Shown piece after piece: positions 1-8,805 of a DNA stretch of 64,000 bases. The position numbers and the translations under genes were made by a program. The notes beneath the pieces were generated by a model. It was not told where the DNA came from. It did not search any database and saw only the letters and a program-made list of their open reading frames with translations. The stretch comes from Nitrospinaceae bacterium (GTDB lineage: Bacteria; Nitrospinota; Nitrospinia; Nitrospinales; VA-1), in NCBI GenBank assembly GCA_029261595.1, contig JAJDAZ010000006.1, positions 1-64,000 of the forward strand, given 5' to 3'. How positions within the stretch are numbered: position 1 is the stretch's first letter; the number at the start of each line of letters is the position of its first letter.

Positions 1-77
1 TTTATCATTACACTCTCAAACTAAGTTGAATGCCGTGGCCCGACAGTTAAATGAGCGGCCACGTAAAACATTAAAAT

Positions 78-149
78 TTGAGACACCAGCTAAACGTTTT
101 AACGCATGGGTTGCATCGACCACTTGAGACCGCCGCCGAAAGCAGACAT
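78..149. repeat. Dispersed repeat copy A (about 72 nt)
   Basis: This segment aligns without gaps to 47557-47628, with 54 of 72 positions identical by hand count. The shared core is gttgcatcgacca. Read on the minus strand, both copies contain a 16-codon frame of the form MSA-x-G...WSMQ-x-MR that ends at the same stop. It lies between the window start and the tRNA-Lys terminator, in a stretch with no other gene. The origin is unknown; a decayed mobile-element fragment is one possibility. Confidence 0.6.
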
Positions 150-248
150 GGATACCCCGCACGTAAATCGGTTGCCAAACCCCCATTCCAACCAGTACAA
201 ACCCTTAGTTGTTTGAAGTCTCGTGCCTACATTGCGCCTACATAATAA

Positions 249-282
249 AAATGGGCTATGAGACGAATCTCATAACCCATTG
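249..282 (-). terminator. Rho-independent terminator of tRNA-Lys
   Basis: Read on the minus strand, an imperfect inverted repeat (aatgggttatgag / ctcatagcccatt, loop attcgt) is followed by a run of T. It begins a few bases after the encoded CCA end of the tRNA. Confidence 0.75.
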
Positions 283-289
283 ATGTAAT

Positions 290-365
<76 letters not shown>

Positions 366-370
366 ACATC

Positions 371-398
371 ATTAAATTTTCGGATAATGGCTTGTCAA
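371..398 (-). promoter_or_regulatory. Sigma-70-type promoter for tRNA-Lys
   Basis: On the minus strand TTGACA (398-393) is followed after 16 nt by TTTAAT (376-371), just upstream of the first base of the tRNA at 365. Confidence 0.6.
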
Positions 399-479
399 AC
401 TAGCATTTTCAATGGGGTGAGTCAACCGTTCGCACAGCGGGGAAATTCTTCACTTCCTCGCTGACAAGTCTTTTTAAAT

Positions 480-887
480 TTATCCGATTGCTGGCAGGAC
501 GATTTTTATGATGAGTGCCGTTTCTGACCTGGAAACGCTAAATAGCAGCGATACGATTTGGCATTGAATGGCACTGATCAAGCTTGCCATCCCCCCCAGA
601 AGCAGGGACAACAACAGAAACAAAAAGGCTTTTTTTCGGTCTTCCCGCATTTGCACCAAATCGATCAGAAACCCGACAAACATCAATCCGAAAAACAATA
701 CCCTTTGCGCATTCCACAAAATTGCTTCCGCGGGCAGTGGTTCTTTCCGTTCGCCGGGGAAGTGATACTCGTCCATGAATCCCAAAAAATAAACGGCAAT
801 CAGAAATAGAGCCCAGACGCGATGGAGCAGGGTGAGGGTTTCTGCTAATTTTTCCTGAGACACGGCAGCGGCTCTCTTTTTATGCAA
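480..887 (-). CDS. Hypothetical integral membrane protein (135 aa)
   Basis: I do not recognise this protein. It has several hydrophobic stretches, at about residues 24-38, 62-78, 88-107 and near the C-terminus. Short basic loops separate them, as expected of a small multi-pass membrane protein. The first in-frame start is TTG at 887 with a poor ribosome-binding site, so the start is uncertain. It stands alone between tRNA-Lys and the peroxiredoxin gene and could be a chance open frame. The strongly membrane-like composition argues for a real gene. Confidence 0.45.
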   Translation of the reverse strand: MHKKRAAAVSQEKLAETLTLLHRVWALFLIAVYFLGFMDEYHFPGERKEPLPAEAILWNAQRVLFFGLMFVGFLIDLVQMREDRKKAFLFLLLSLLLGGMASLISAIQCQIVSLLFSVSRSETALIIKIVLPAIG

Positions 888-899
888 GGTGAGCTCTTC

Positions 900-1246
900 A
901 GTCTACCTGTCAAGAGGCCTCGCTCGGTGTATTGAGAAGTCACAAAATTTTCAGGATCAACCATGGCACAACCCATTGGTTTGTCAAGAATTAGCTTTTT
1001 CCGGATCGCCTAAGAATCTTATGATATAATTTGCCATCCAAATTAGTAAGGGTGTTCTGATTTTAGAACAAATTAATGAATTTTCCATGCCATCTTTTAA
1101 TTTGAAGACACAGTGATGGGAGCCGGGCGGTCCGGGTCGTTTTGCCGGTAAACGGGCTTCTCAAAACTATAGAGTCTTGATTTTATTGCATTTGACCAAC
1201 TATATTTTAACTTTTTCTATAACACTTAATTAGAAGGGATCATGAA
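900..1246. other. Intergenic region upstream of the peroxiredoxin gene
   Basis: No open frame is supported here. A TTGACC at 1192 and TATAAC at 1218 are 20 nt apart, which is too wide for a confident promoter. The ribosome-binding site AGAAGGG at 1232-1238 serves the downstream gene. Confidence 0.4.
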
Positions 1247-1882
1247 ATGGCTATCAGACTAGGCGATACAGCGCCGGATTTTACGGCGGAAACCAGCCAG
1301 GGGACGGTTGAATTTCATAAATGGCTGGGGGACAGTTGGGGGGTTTTGTTTTCCCATCCCAAAGACTATACCCCGGTTTGCACGACGGAACTGGGACGGG
1401 TGGCAAATTTAAAAGGCGAATTTGATAAAAGAAATGTCAAAGTACTCGCAGTGAGTGTGGACCCGCTCGATTCCCACCAAGGCTGGATCAAGGACATCAA
1501 TGAGACCCAAAGTTGCACGGTGAATTATCCGATCATAGCCGATCCGGAGAAAAAAGTCGCTACTTTGTACGACATGATTCACCCGAATGCGTTGAACAAT
1601 CTGACGGTTCGCACGGTATTCGTCATCGGTCCGGATAAAACGGTTAAATTGTCTTTGACCTATCCGGCTTCTACCGGAAGAAATTTTGATGAAATTCTTC
1701 GCGTCATCGATTCTTTGCAATTGACCGCAAATTATCAGGTGGCCACTCCAGTGGATTGGAAGCATGGTGACGATTGTGTTGTCGTCCCCGCCATCAAAAC
1801 GGAAGATATTCCTGCAAAGTTTCCGAAAGGGTTTACCGAGGTCAAACCTTATCTAAGGATGACCCCACAACCCGACCTATAG
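1247..1882 (+). CDS. Peroxiredoxin, 1-Cys (Prx6) type
   Basis: This thiol peroxidase reduces hydrogen peroxide and alkyl hydroperoxides in the cytoplasm. The 211-residue length and the motif HPKDYTPVCTTE, with peroxidatic Cys45, are typical of the Prx6 subfamily. The long C-terminal extension with DWKHGDDCVV and the KPYLRMTP tail also fits that group. A second Cys lies in the C-terminal domain, but the overall layout is 1-Cys. The ATG at 1247 is preceded by AGAAGGG at 8 nt. An upstream ATG at 1242 is in another frame. A strong terminator follows directly, so the gene is monocistronic. The family assignment is firm; the natural substrate and reductant are not visible. Confidence 0.95.
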   Translation: MAIRLGDTAPDFTAETSQGTVEFHKWLGDSWGVLFSHPKDYTPVCTTELGRVANLKGEFDKRNVKVLAVSVDPLDSHQGWIKDINETQSCTVNYPIIADPEKKVATLYDMIHPNALNNLTVRTVFVIGPDKTVKLSLTYPASTGRNFDEILRVIDSLQLTANYQVATPVDWKHGDDCVVVPAIKTEDIPAKFPKGFTEVKPYLRMTPQPDL

Positions 1883-1896
1883 GTTAACTAATTTTG

Positions 1897-1935
1897 AAAG
1901 GCCTGAACGGGCGTTGGCCGTTCGGGCCTTTTTTA
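1897..1935 (+). terminator. Rho-independent terminator after the peroxiredoxin gene
   Basis: aaaggcctgaacgg, loop gcgttgg, ccgttcgggcctttttt. The long stem and T-run end just 3 nt before the ATG of the next gene. Confidence 0.9.
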
Positions 1936-1937
1936 TA

Positions 1938-2819
1938 ATGAGCGCTCAAAAAGACAAGAGTCAGATTTCTAACCTCATCCGTCTTCTCGACGACCGGGAT
2001 GGATATGTCCGTAACCAGGTCCGGGATCAGTTGATTGAAATCGGAGAGGACGCTCTGCCTTTTCTGGAAATGGCCGAACGGACCGAAAATCCTGTTCTTC
2101 AGACGATGGCGAGAGATGTCATCCAGGCGATTCTTCCCGCGCAATTGGGGGAAAAGTTCAGGCAACTAGCCCTTTCTGCCCGTGGGAGCGATCTCAACCT
2201 GGAAGCGGGCATTAAGTTGTTGTCGGAATTTGGTCATCCCATAAGTGAGCCGGAAGAGATAACCCTTTTTTTGGACCGCCTCGCCGCCAAACTGAAAAAT
2301 CATCTGACCGGAGACGATTCTCCCGATAAGACCGTTCAGGCATTGACTCAATTCCTTTTTGTTGACGAAAATTTTTCGGGAAACGATTCGAATTACCTCG
2401 ACCCGGATAACAGTTATTTTAATAAAGTACTCCAGCGCAAAACAGGCCTTCCCATCACCCTGTCCGTCTTGTGTGTGTTGGTTGCCAGGCGGTTGAACCT
2501 GCCCATCGTCGGAGTGGGTTTACCGGGGCATTATATCGTTAAATACGCTTTACCCGCTCACCCGGTTTTTTTTGATCCCTTTCACAAGGGCCGGATTCTG
2601 CAACGAGAGGACTGCATTCAGATAGTGAATAGAGCGGGGTTCCATTTTGAGGAGCATCACCTTTCCCAATCGACCCACCGGGAAACCCTTGTAAGGATGA
2701 TGAATAATCTGGTGGCGGCATACAATCAAACCGGTGATGTGAAAAAATCGCAACAGCTAAAGGAATACATTGGCATTTTGCTAAATTCACCCCAGAGTTT
2801 TTCAACCAAATCACCTTAA
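1938..2819 (+). CDS. SirB1 family protein (transglutaminase-like fold)
   Basis: The 293-residue protein has two parts. Residues 1-60 resemble a HEAT-like helical repeat (LIRLLDDRDGYVRNQVRDQL). The rest matches the SirB1/Transglut_core2 family, with the signature LPITLSVLCVLVARRLNLPIVG, then GVGLPGHYIVKY and FFDPFHKGRIL. Family members have no settled biochemical role, though the fold is related to transglutaminases. The frame could open with TTG at 1914, but that codon lies inside the preceding terminator, so the ATG at 1938 is preferred. No clear ribosome-binding site is present, which is odd. The SDR gene follows at 17 nt, possibly in the same operon. Confidence 0.8.
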   Translation: MSAQKDKSQISNLIRLLDDRDGYVRNQVRDQLIEIGEDALPFLEMAERTENPVLQTMARDVIQAILPAQLGEKFRQLALSARGSDLNLEAGIKLLSEFGHPISEPEEITLFLDRLAAKLKNHLTGDDSPDKTVQALTQFLFVDENFSGNDSNYLDPDNSYFNKVLQRKTGLPITLSVLCVLVARRLNLPIVGVGLPGHYIVKYALPAHPVFFDPFHKGRILQREDCIQIVNRAGFHFEEHHLSQSTHRETLVRMMNNLVAAYNQTGDVKKSQQLKEYIGILLNSPQSFSTKSP

Positions 2820-2836
2820 ACATTCAGAGTAATGAC

Positions 2837-3595
2837 ATGGAAAAAACCATCGTAGTGACCGGGGCGGGTCATGGCATTGGGCGGGCCATCGCAAAACTTT
2901 TGTCGGCACAAGAATATTCTCTCCTTCTTCTGGGCCGTAATGTTGAACATCTGGAAAGTGTCCGCGAATCCCTTAAGAATCCCTCGGTGCACAAAAGTTT
3001 TTCCTGCGACATCCGGCAGGCCGAACAGGTTCGCGACGCCTTGACAGAAAGCGGGATTCAATCTCTTTACGCGGTGGTGGCCAATGCGGGGATCGGTGGA
3101 GAAAACCATTATTCGAAAAATGATCCCTGGCAGGACGTCATCGATACCAATCTTACGGGGACCTATTACACCATTCAGGAATGTCTTCCTCTCCTGAAAA
3201 AAAGTCCGGAACCTTATAAAAAAATCGTCATCACTTCATCCATCCTTGCCCGACTGGGCGTTCCCGGCTACTCGGCCTACTGCGCCTCCAAAGCCGGTCT
3301 CCTGGGGCTGATGCGCTCCCTGGCCGCCGAACTGACTTCCGATAATATTCTGGTAAACGCCATTTGTCCTGGCTGGGTGAATACGGCTATGGCGCAGGAG
3401 GGTTTGCAGGGTTTCGCCGACGCGCTTAGGATTTCCAAAGAGGAAGCCTATGATCAGGCAATGTCCCAGGTACCCCTGGGGAAAATGTCCGAACCGGAGG
3501 AGATCGCCCAATTAGTCTCCTTTTTAATTTCAGACGCGCAGACCTCATTCACCGGACAAACCCTGGATATCAACAACGGCGCATTGATGCCTTGA
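2837..3595 (+). CDS. Short-chain dehydrogenase/reductase (FabG-like)
   Basis: This 252-residue classical SDR is a soluble NAD(P)-dependent oxidoreductase. The cofactor loop TGAGHGIGRAIA is near residue 7. NAG appears in VVANAGIG, the catalytic Ser in ITSS, and the Tyr-Lys pair in YSAYCASK. The PG segment is in NAICPGWVNTAMA. The C-terminal SDAQTSFTGQTLDINNG resembles FabG-type 3-oxoacyl reductases, but substrate cannot be read from sequence. It follows the SirB1-like gene by 17 nt. Confidence 0.9.
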   Translation: MEKTIVVTGAGHGIGRAIAKLLSAQEYSLLLLGRNVEHLESVRESLKNPSVHKSFSCDIRQAEQVRDALTESGIQSLYAVVANAGIGGENHYSKNDPWQDVIDTNLTGTYYTIQECLPLLKKSPEPYKKIVITSSILARLGVPGYSAYCASKAGLLGLMRSLAAELTSDNILVNAICPGWVNTAMAQEGLQGFADALRISKEEAYDQAMSQVPLGKMSEPEEIAQLVSFLISDAQTSFTGQTLDINNGALMP

Positions 3596-3628
3596 CCGAG
3601 CCATTCCTGTTCCTGGTGGTCGACCAAA

Positions 3629-3670
3629 TGAAAAGGCCTTCAACCTGAAGGCCTGAATATTTTAATTTGG
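3629..3670. terminator. Bidirectional terminator between convergent genes
   Basis: A perfect 9-bp stem AGGCCTTCA/TGAAGGCCT at 3634-3654 has loop ACC and U-rich sequence on both sides. It sits between the SDR gene (plus) and the gene at 3699 (minus). Confidence 0.75.
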
Positions 3671-3698
3671 AAAATGTGATAAAGAATGAGGGCGGGAG

Positions 3699-4463
3699 CT
3701 ACGCTTGCGCCTCTTCAGGTGGCGTGAAACCACCGCCTATTTCCTGAGGAAGAGGTTCGGAGTTCCCGGTATTGGTCAATGGCTGTAGAAATTCGCCCAA
3801 TTGTTCCTGCAGGAAAAGAATCAGATCATTAAGCGATCGTAAGATGGATTCACCTTTGGGCAACTGCGCCGCCTGTGATTCAAACTCCGCTTCCACGGCG
3901 GAAAATATGAGGTCGGAAAGATTACGGATATTGTCCGTACTGATGGGCTCCTGCGCTGGGTTTGTGGACTCCACATTGCCGGGGTCAATAGCCTGAACAG
4001 GCGCGCCCGATGAATACGCCTGGGTAGAAAATGTGGCTGTGATCACCCGTTCCAGTTCCAGTTGAATATCCTCAAGTGTTCCCAGGGAACCGGCCAGAAT
4101 GCCAGCGGCGTTTTCAAAATCAAACTCACCTGATGAAAAAAAGTCCCGTGCCACCGGACCGATCGCATCGACCAGACGCTGGATAGCGTCCAACTCTTCA
4201 GCGTTCAAATCGCCCTGAACCGATATCGAATAGCGGGAAGCCGCCACGGCAACCGAGGAAATGTCCTGAACGGCGACATCGTTGGCAAACCGGGTTTGAG
4301 TTTCGGATTCTGTCAGGGATTGCTCATTTTGAAAGGATAATTCCACCAGATCCCCTTCTTTGGTTTTGAGGGTCAAATCCGTTGCAAAAGCAACACTTGT
4401 AGAGGCCAGATAACTTTGGCGGCCAACTACCGGGTATTGAGTTGCAACTTCTGAGATTTCCAT
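3699..4463 (-). CDS. Putative flagellar regulon protein (DUF5610-like)
   Basis: The product (254 aa from this start) has no signal peptide. The stretch SISVQGDLNAEELDAIQRLVDAI followed by FFSSGEFDFENA resembles a pattern in DUF5610-like proteins, some of which are encoded near flagellar genes. That similarity is from memory and is weak. Independent support comes from a sigma-28-like box at 4515-4542. Transcription from it would start near 4508, only about 3 nt before an upstream in-frame ATG at 4505. The ATG at 4463 (MEISEVATQY) is therefore the more plausible start. The C-terminus is acidic and proline-rich. The function is unknown. Confidence 0.7.
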   Translation of the reverse strand: MEISEVATQYPVVGRQSYLASTSVAFATDLTLKTKEGDLVELSFQNEQSLTESETQTRFANDVAVQDISSVAVAASRYSISVQGDLNAEELDAIQRLVDAIGPVARDFFSSGEFDFENAAGILAGSLGTLEDIQLELERVITATFSTQAYSSGAPVQAIDPGNVESTNPAQEPISTDNIRNLSDLIFSAVEAEFESQAAQLPKGESILRSLNDLILFLQEQLGEFLQPLTNTGNSEPLPQEIGGGFTPPEEAQA

Positions 4464-4514
4464 GACAAGGGGCCTATTTGATTTTGATTGAAAACTTCTT
4501 TCCATCTGGTTTTA

Positions 4515-4542
4515 GTATCGGCAGGGGCTTTAAAGATATTTA
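4515..4542 (-). promoter_or_regulatory. Sigma-28 (FliA)-like promoter
   Basis: The minus strand reads TAAA, 16 nt, GCCGATAC. The FliA consensus is TAAA-N15-GCCGATAA. The predicted start is near 4508. The same architecture precedes the flagellin genes at 10.6-13.4 kb. Confidence 0.6.
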
Positions 4543-4689
4543 GTAAAAAAAATCAGAAACTTAAAAGTTTTTTAATTTCCAGTTCCCTGTTCCTCAAAAT
4601 ATTCGGAGTGCCATAAGAATATCTTGCTCAAACAGGCAAATTTTTCAAAAAGACGAAAACAGTGGATTGAAAAAATATTTTGGCGGGAA

Positions 4690-5217
4690 TCAAATATCAC
4701 GCAGGCGGGGCGCCTTTTTATCTTTTTCTGACAGGAGGGGATTTTCTACGGGCCAGTCGATGCCAATGTCCGGGTCGTTCCACAGAATGGCCCGTTCTCC
4801 GGAAGGAGTGTAGTACTCGGAACATTTATAAAGAAATTCAGCGCGTTCACTCAAGACGCAGAACCCATGAGCAAACCCCACAGGGATGTACATCTGCAAA
4901 TGGTTTTCCCCGGAAAGCCGCGTGCCAAACCATTTGCCAAAAGTGGGGGACCCTTTGCGAATATCGACCGCCACGTCAAAAACTTCTCCATATGTGACCC
5001 GCACCAGTTTGGCCTGTGCCGGGTTCTCCTGAAAATGCAATCCACGCAGAACGTTTTTGTTTGATATCGAATGATTGTCCTGAATGAACTCGTCCTGGAT
5101 TCCGTGGTCGATATATTTTTGTTTGACGTAGCACTCATAAAAAGAACCGCGAACATCGGAATGCACTTTCGGTTCGATGATCAATACGCCATCCAATTCT
5201 GTTTTTGTTATCTGCAT
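4690..5217 (-). CDS. rfbC: dTDP-4-dehydrorhamnose 3,5-epimerase
   Basis: RfbC epimerises dTDP-4-keto-6-deoxyglucose at C3 and C5 in dTDP-L-rhamnose synthesis for surface polysaccharide. The 175-residue cupin protein has DVRGSFYE, QDNHSISNKNVLRGLHFQ with the catalytic His, AVDIRKGSPTFGKW, PVGFAHGFCVLSE and YKCSEYYTP, all diagnostic. An in-frame TTG lies four codons upstream. The ATG at 5217 is preferred because GGAA precedes it at about 7 nt. The gene lies 45 nt downstream of the O-antigen ligase gene on the same strand, consistent with an O-polysaccharide operon. No other rhamnose genes are in this window. Confidence 0.95.
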   Translation of the reverse strand: MQITKTELDGVLIIEPKVHSDVRGSFYECYVKQKYIDHGIQDEFIQDNHSISNKNVLRGLHFQENPAQAKLVRVTYGEVFDVAVDIRKGSPTFGKWFGTRLSGENHLQMYIPVGFAHGFCVLSERAEFLYKCSEYYTPSGERAILWNDPDIGIDWPVENPLLSEKDKKAPRLRDI

Positions 5218-5262
5218 GGGTATTTCCAAAGAAGCATTTGGGAATTAAAATTCTTGATGGTC

Positions 5263-6459
5263 CTAAATTTCTGCCGGTGTTTCCTTGCCGGAATTTTCCG
5301 CAACAAACGGGAGCGCCATGATGAAATACAATAGCATGGCCACTTCCGAATCATAAAAATTCACCTCAAATAATCCTCCCGCAAGAAAGCCCAGAACCGC
5401 AGCGGCGCTTCCATGAATCACCCAGTGTCGGGACGAATTTTTTGCCGGATCTCGGGTTCTTCTGAATAATGCCAGAAAATAGCCCACCCAGATGGAGACC
5501 CATGCGGTCAAACCCAGTAGTCCCGTATCCACCGCCACCTGAACGAGATTGTTGTGCATGCCCTTGTATTTTTTAATGTATCCCGTTGGGTCGGGGTAAT
5601 TGGTATGCACCAGATCCATGCATCGAAAGCCGCACCCTGTCAAAGGGTAATCCTTGAAAACATTCCACCCGCCCTGCCAAAGTGCCAGGCGGGATTGAAA
5701 CGTCCAATCCGAAAGGTCCACCATCGAATGAATTCTATCTTTGACGCCGGCGGGAGAAAGCAGTAACGCCAGGACAAGCAATACCGGGATGGCCCAAAGC
5801 AGGCGCGTTTTCCAGACAATCACCAGAAACACCAGGCCGGTCAAAAAACCCAGCCAGGCCTGCCGGGTCAGGGTCAGGAGCAGACAGACGATGATGAGAA
5901 ACACCGCAACGCCGAGCCAATTCTCTCTCGGGTCCTTCAGCAGCAATCGTCCGAGCGCCACCAGACCCGCCAGCATCAGGACTCCCGCAAACGTCATGTA
6001 GACGCTCATAGTCCCTTCAACACGGGTCTCGGGGGTGACCGGAGTCAACAGGCCCTGGAAAATTCCGTAACCGGCGGCCACACACCCTGCCGCCACCAGC
6101 AAAAGGACCAGAAAATCCCTTTGCTTCTCATCCTTGATGCTGTTGACCGCCCAGAAAAAAATGAGAATCTGCAAGAGTTTCTTCAAGGGTTTGAGGCTGT
6201 AGCTTGGGTCCACCGCCGTCACCACAGCCAGAAGGCAGGCCGCAATAAACAGGAGAAAAGGAATCCCCAGGGGAAACCGGACCTGTTTCCAGGACTGGTT
6301 CAACGAAACCTTAGTCACCCAGGCAACGGTTCCCACCGCAAAAGCAATTTGCGTGATGCTGATAGAAAACATCGAAAACAACACAAACAGGATCAGAGTG
6401 CCGGATAAAGCCCGGTCCAGCGCAGGCGTCCACGGGTGAGAGGATTCTATTGTGGACAT
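5263..6459 (-). CDS. O-antigen ligase / polymerase (WaaL/Wzy-like)
   Basis: The 398-residue protein is hydrophobic throughout, with about ten to twelve membrane segments. A larger periplasmic loop near residues 230-320 contains WQGGWNVFKDYPLTGCG and a later HNNLVQVAVDTGLLG. These are hallmarks of the O-antigen ligase/polymerase family (Wzy_C). Members join or polymerise lipid-linked glycans on the periplasmic face of the inner membrane. Sequence alone does not separate ligase (WaaL) from polymerase (Wzy). The rfbC gene follows on the same strand. Confidence 0.85.
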   Translation of the reverse strand: MSTIESSHPWTPALDRALSGTLILFVLFSMFSISITQIAFAVGTVAWVTKVSLNQSWKQVRFPLGIPFLLFIAACLLAVVTAVDPSYSLKPLKKLLQILIFFWAVNSIKDEKQRDFLVLLLVAAGCVAAGYGIFQGLLTPVTPETRVEGTMSVYMTFAGVLMLAGLVALGRLLLKDPRENWLGVAVFLIIVCLLLTLTRQAWLGFLTGLVFLVIVWKTRLLWAIPVLLVLALLLSPAGVKDRIHSMVDLSDWTFQSRLALWQGGWNVFKDYPLTGCGFRCMDLVHTNYPDPTGYIKKYKGMHNNLVQVAVDTGLLGLTAWVSIWVGYFLALFRRTRDPAKNSSRHWVIHGSAAAVLGFLAGGLFEVNFYDSEVAMLLYFIMALPFVAENSGKETPAEI

Positions 6460-6684
6460 AGCATTAAATTAAGATAGCCGTTGATCTGTAAGAAACGATT
6501 GGGTGTCATGAAATGGAGGTTTTCATCTAAGAAAAAGGAGAAAAGTGGATCGGCGCTTCAAGCCGGACGAAATTATACGGGGTTCCAAAAGGTTAGTAAA
6601 CCTTTTGCCCGGGGATTTGTTGGATGGCTTTCCCTTGAAGCCCTTAGAGGCAGGGAAATCGGGAACGGTTACTCCGTCCCTTGC

Positions 6685-6876
6685 TCAATCGGTTTTGCAG
6701 GTTCGGTCCAGAAGGAAATACAACGGACAAAACCCGGTCAGCCCGCTCTGTAAAAGTGTGAGGCCCAGCAATCCCGGAACCAGCAACCAGACCGGATCAA
6801 CCCAATACCCAAGGGCGGCTCCTGCGGCAACAACAGCCCCGACAATTCCGTCGTGGATGCGTCTTTTTGTGTTCAT
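6685..6876 (-). CDS. Small DUF2892/YgaP-like membrane protein
   Basis: The 63-residue product begins MNTKRRIHDGIVG and has two hydrophobic segments separated by WVDPV. It then carries LLGLTLLQSGLTGFCPLY, the typical signature of the DUF2892 domain seen in YgaP-type inner-membrane proteins. The frame is open upstream to 6936, but the ATG at 6876 has AAGGAACTGG in front of it and gives the usual family length. The gene is isolated. DUF2892 proteins are often linked to sulfur transfer, but nothing here shows that. Confidence 0.75.
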   Translation of the reverse strand: MNTKRRIHDGIVGAVVAAGAALGYWVDPVWLLVPGLLGLTLLQSGLTGFCPLYFLLDRTCKTD

Positions 6877-7115
6877 TCCAGTTCCTTCCCCAAATAATAT
6901 CAAACATTGGATATTCCATTTTATCACAGTCCCCACAAGAACCTCTTAAATATGTAATTTCCGGCGCAATCTGTTAAAATCTTCCCCTTTAAATCGACCC
7001 TGTTTTTAAGTGCCTGCATACACTCTAGGACAGCTGGATAATTTTCAGGGGCTCATCAGTCACATTAAGAGTTCAGGATCAACCAATACTCAATAAATAA
7101 TTTGAAGAAAATATT

Positions 7116-7853
7116 ATGATAAAAATCATTCCCGCAGTGGATGTTAAAAACGGAAAATGCGTTCGCCTGATTCAAGGAAAGGCCGATCAGGAAACTATTT
7201 ATTCAGACGACCCGGTGGCCATGGCCGGTCATTGGGATGAAGAAGGTGCCAGGCTCATCCATGTGGTGGATTTAGATGGCGCGTTTGATGGAATCCCCAA
7301 AAACGCCGAGCTGATCAAAAACATCATCTACAACAGTTCCGTGGACATTCAGGTAGGCGGCGGCATCCGCACACTGGAAGCCATCGAAACCTATGTCAAT
7401 GCCGGAGCCTACCGGGTGATTCTGGGTACCATCGCCCAAAGCGATCCCAAGTTCGTCGAGCAGGCTTGCAAACAATTTCCAGGGAAAATCACCGTGGGCA
7501 TCGACGCCCGGGACGGGTTCGTCGCGGTGAAAGGCTGGCTCGAGGTTTCCAACCAAAAAGCTACCGACCTTGTGAAGCAAATGGAACCCCTCGGCGTCGC
7601 CGAGTTCATTTTTACGGATATCAGCCGCGACGGCATGTTGCAGGGCCCCAACCTCACGAGCGTGCGCGAATTTGCCGACTCCACCAAACTGCCGGTGATC
7701 GCATCCGGCGGGGTGGGCAGTTTGGAGGACATTTCCAATCTGCTGGAGTTGGAATCTCACGGGGTGAGCGGCATCATCACCGGCAAAGCACTATACGATA
7801 AAAGCATTTCATACCGCGATGCCCGGAAACTGGTGGAAGAAGATGCTGGCTAA
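7116..7853 (+). CDS. hisA: Phosphoribosylformimino-5-aminoimidazole carboxamide ribotide isomerase (HisA)
   Basis: HisA opens the ribose ring of ProFAR to give PRFAR, the fourth step of histidine synthesis. The 245-residue half-barrel protein has the catalytic acids Asp9 ([12 protein letters not shown]) and Asp130 (VGIDARDG). Phosphate-binding motifs VGGGIR and ASGGVGS are also present, and all are canonical. Its last codons overlap the start of hisF by 11 nt, implying translational coupling. The other his genes are not in this window. Confidence 0.97.
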   Translation: MIKIIPAVDVKNGKCVRLIQGKADQETIYSDDPVAMAGHWDEEGARLIHVVDLDGAFDGIPKNAELIKNIIYNSSVDIQVGGGIRTLEAIETYVNAGAYRVILGTIAQSDPKFVEQACKQFPGKITVGIDARDGFVAVKGWLEVSNQKATDLVKQMEPLGVAEFIFTDISRDGMLQGPNLTSVREFADSTKLPVIASGGVGSLEDISNLLELESHGVSGIITGKALYDKSISYRDARKLVEEDAG

Positions 7854-8679
7854 ACGAATCATCCCCTGTCTGGATGTTAAAGACGGCCGCGTGGTGAAGG
7901 GAGTCCAGTTCGTGAATCTGGTGGACGCGGGCGACCCGGTGGAAATCGCCGCCGCCTACGAGAAAGAGGGTGCGGACGAACTGACTTTTCTGGATATCAC
8001 CGCGTCCCACGAAAAGCGCGATACCATCCTCGATGTGGTGGCCCGCACGGCGGAAAAGGTTTTCATGCCGCTGACGGTGGGGGGCGGGGTCCGCAAGATC
8101 GAAGACATCCGCAATCTCTTAAAGGCCGGAGCCGACAAGGTGGCCATCAACACAGCGGCGGTGCACAACCCGGAATTTGTCGGGCAGGCGGCCAAACGGT
8201 TCGGCAGTCAGTGCATCGTGGTCGCCATCGACGCCAAACAGGTCGAGCCGGAGACCCCCTCAACCCCGCCCGCGCTTGACTGGCACGATCATCACCCAGA
8301 CTTGTTTCTTGCGGAGTCCGATGGGCCACCTCTCTGGCAGGTGTTCACGCATGGCGGGAGAAACCCGACCGGAATCGATGCGGTCAAATGGGCGAAGCAG
8401 ATGGAAACGTTCGGGGCGGGGGAAATCCTGCTCACCAGCATGGACCGGGATGGCACCAAGACCGGCTATGACCTTAAGCTCAATCGAGCCGTTTCCGAGG
8501 CCGTCGGCATACCCGTGATTGCCTCCGGCGGCGCAGGCACGCTGGAACATTTATACGAAGGCATTGTGGAAGGCAAGGCCGATGCGGTGCTTGCCGCATC
8601 CATTTTTCACTTCAAGGAATTCACCATCGGTGAAACCAAGCAATACTTGAAATCCAAAAACATCGTAGTGAGAATCTAA
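7843..8679 (+). CDS. hisF: Imidazole glycerol phosphate synthase subunit HisF, with insertion
   Basis: HisF is the cyclase half of IGP synthase. It uses ammonia from HisH to convert PRFAR to IGP and AICAR. Catalytic Asp11 ([12 protein letters not shown]) and Asp130 (VAIDAK) are present, with [11 protein letters not shown] and [10 protein letters not shown] as phosphate sites. At 278 aa it is longer than the usual 250-258. About 30 extra residues, roughly 134-163 and rich in Pro, His and Asp, sit between VAIDAK and WQVFTHGG. That is a loop that also varies in length in other HisF proteins. The ATG at 7843 overlaps hisA; longer starts are unlikely. hisH is not adjacent. Confidence 0.96.
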   Translation: MLAKRIIPCLDVKDGRVVKGVQFVNLVDAGDPVEIAAAYEKEGADELTFLDITASHEKRDTILDVVARTAEKVFMPLTVGGGVRKIEDIRNLLKAGADKVAINTAAVHNPEFVGQAAKRFGSQCIVVAIDAKQVEPETPSTPPALDWHDHHPDLFLAESDGPPLWQVFTHGGRNPTGIDAVKWAKQMETFGAGEILLTSMDRDGTKTGYDLKLNRAVSEAVGIPVIASGGAGTLEHLYEGIVEGKADAVLAASIFHFKEFTIGETKQYLKSKNIVVRI

Positions 8680-8800
8680 CCCGCTACGTGGGCGGGAAAA
8701 GTGGGGCTGACTCTCTCTTCGGTCATGAGCCCTGGAGAGCCTGAAATCCATCGAACGTCAGTAACTGGTCCAGCGCTACGCTGGCCCGCGTAGCGGGAGA
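8680..8800. repeat. Intergenic repeat family 2, copy a, with palindromic modules
   Basis: The segment contains ccagcg-cta-cgctgg and cccgc-gta-gcggg palindromes (8770-8797). Its left part resembles 61701-61795: gtggg..ggaa..gtggg.ctgac, then cctgaa.tc.atcga.cgt.a.ta. It occupies the space between hisF and the convergent LD-carboxypeptidase gene and could also end transcription. Confidence 0.5.
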
Positions 8801-8805
8801 TAATT

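Noticed and set aside
1914-1937. TTG start for the SirB1-like protein
   Set aside because: The codon lies inside the stem of the peroxiredoxin terminator; the ATG at 1938 is more plausible.
6481-6949. Two plus-strand frames before hisA
   Set aside because: They overlap the DUF2892-like gene on the other strand and show no domain or membrane pattern.
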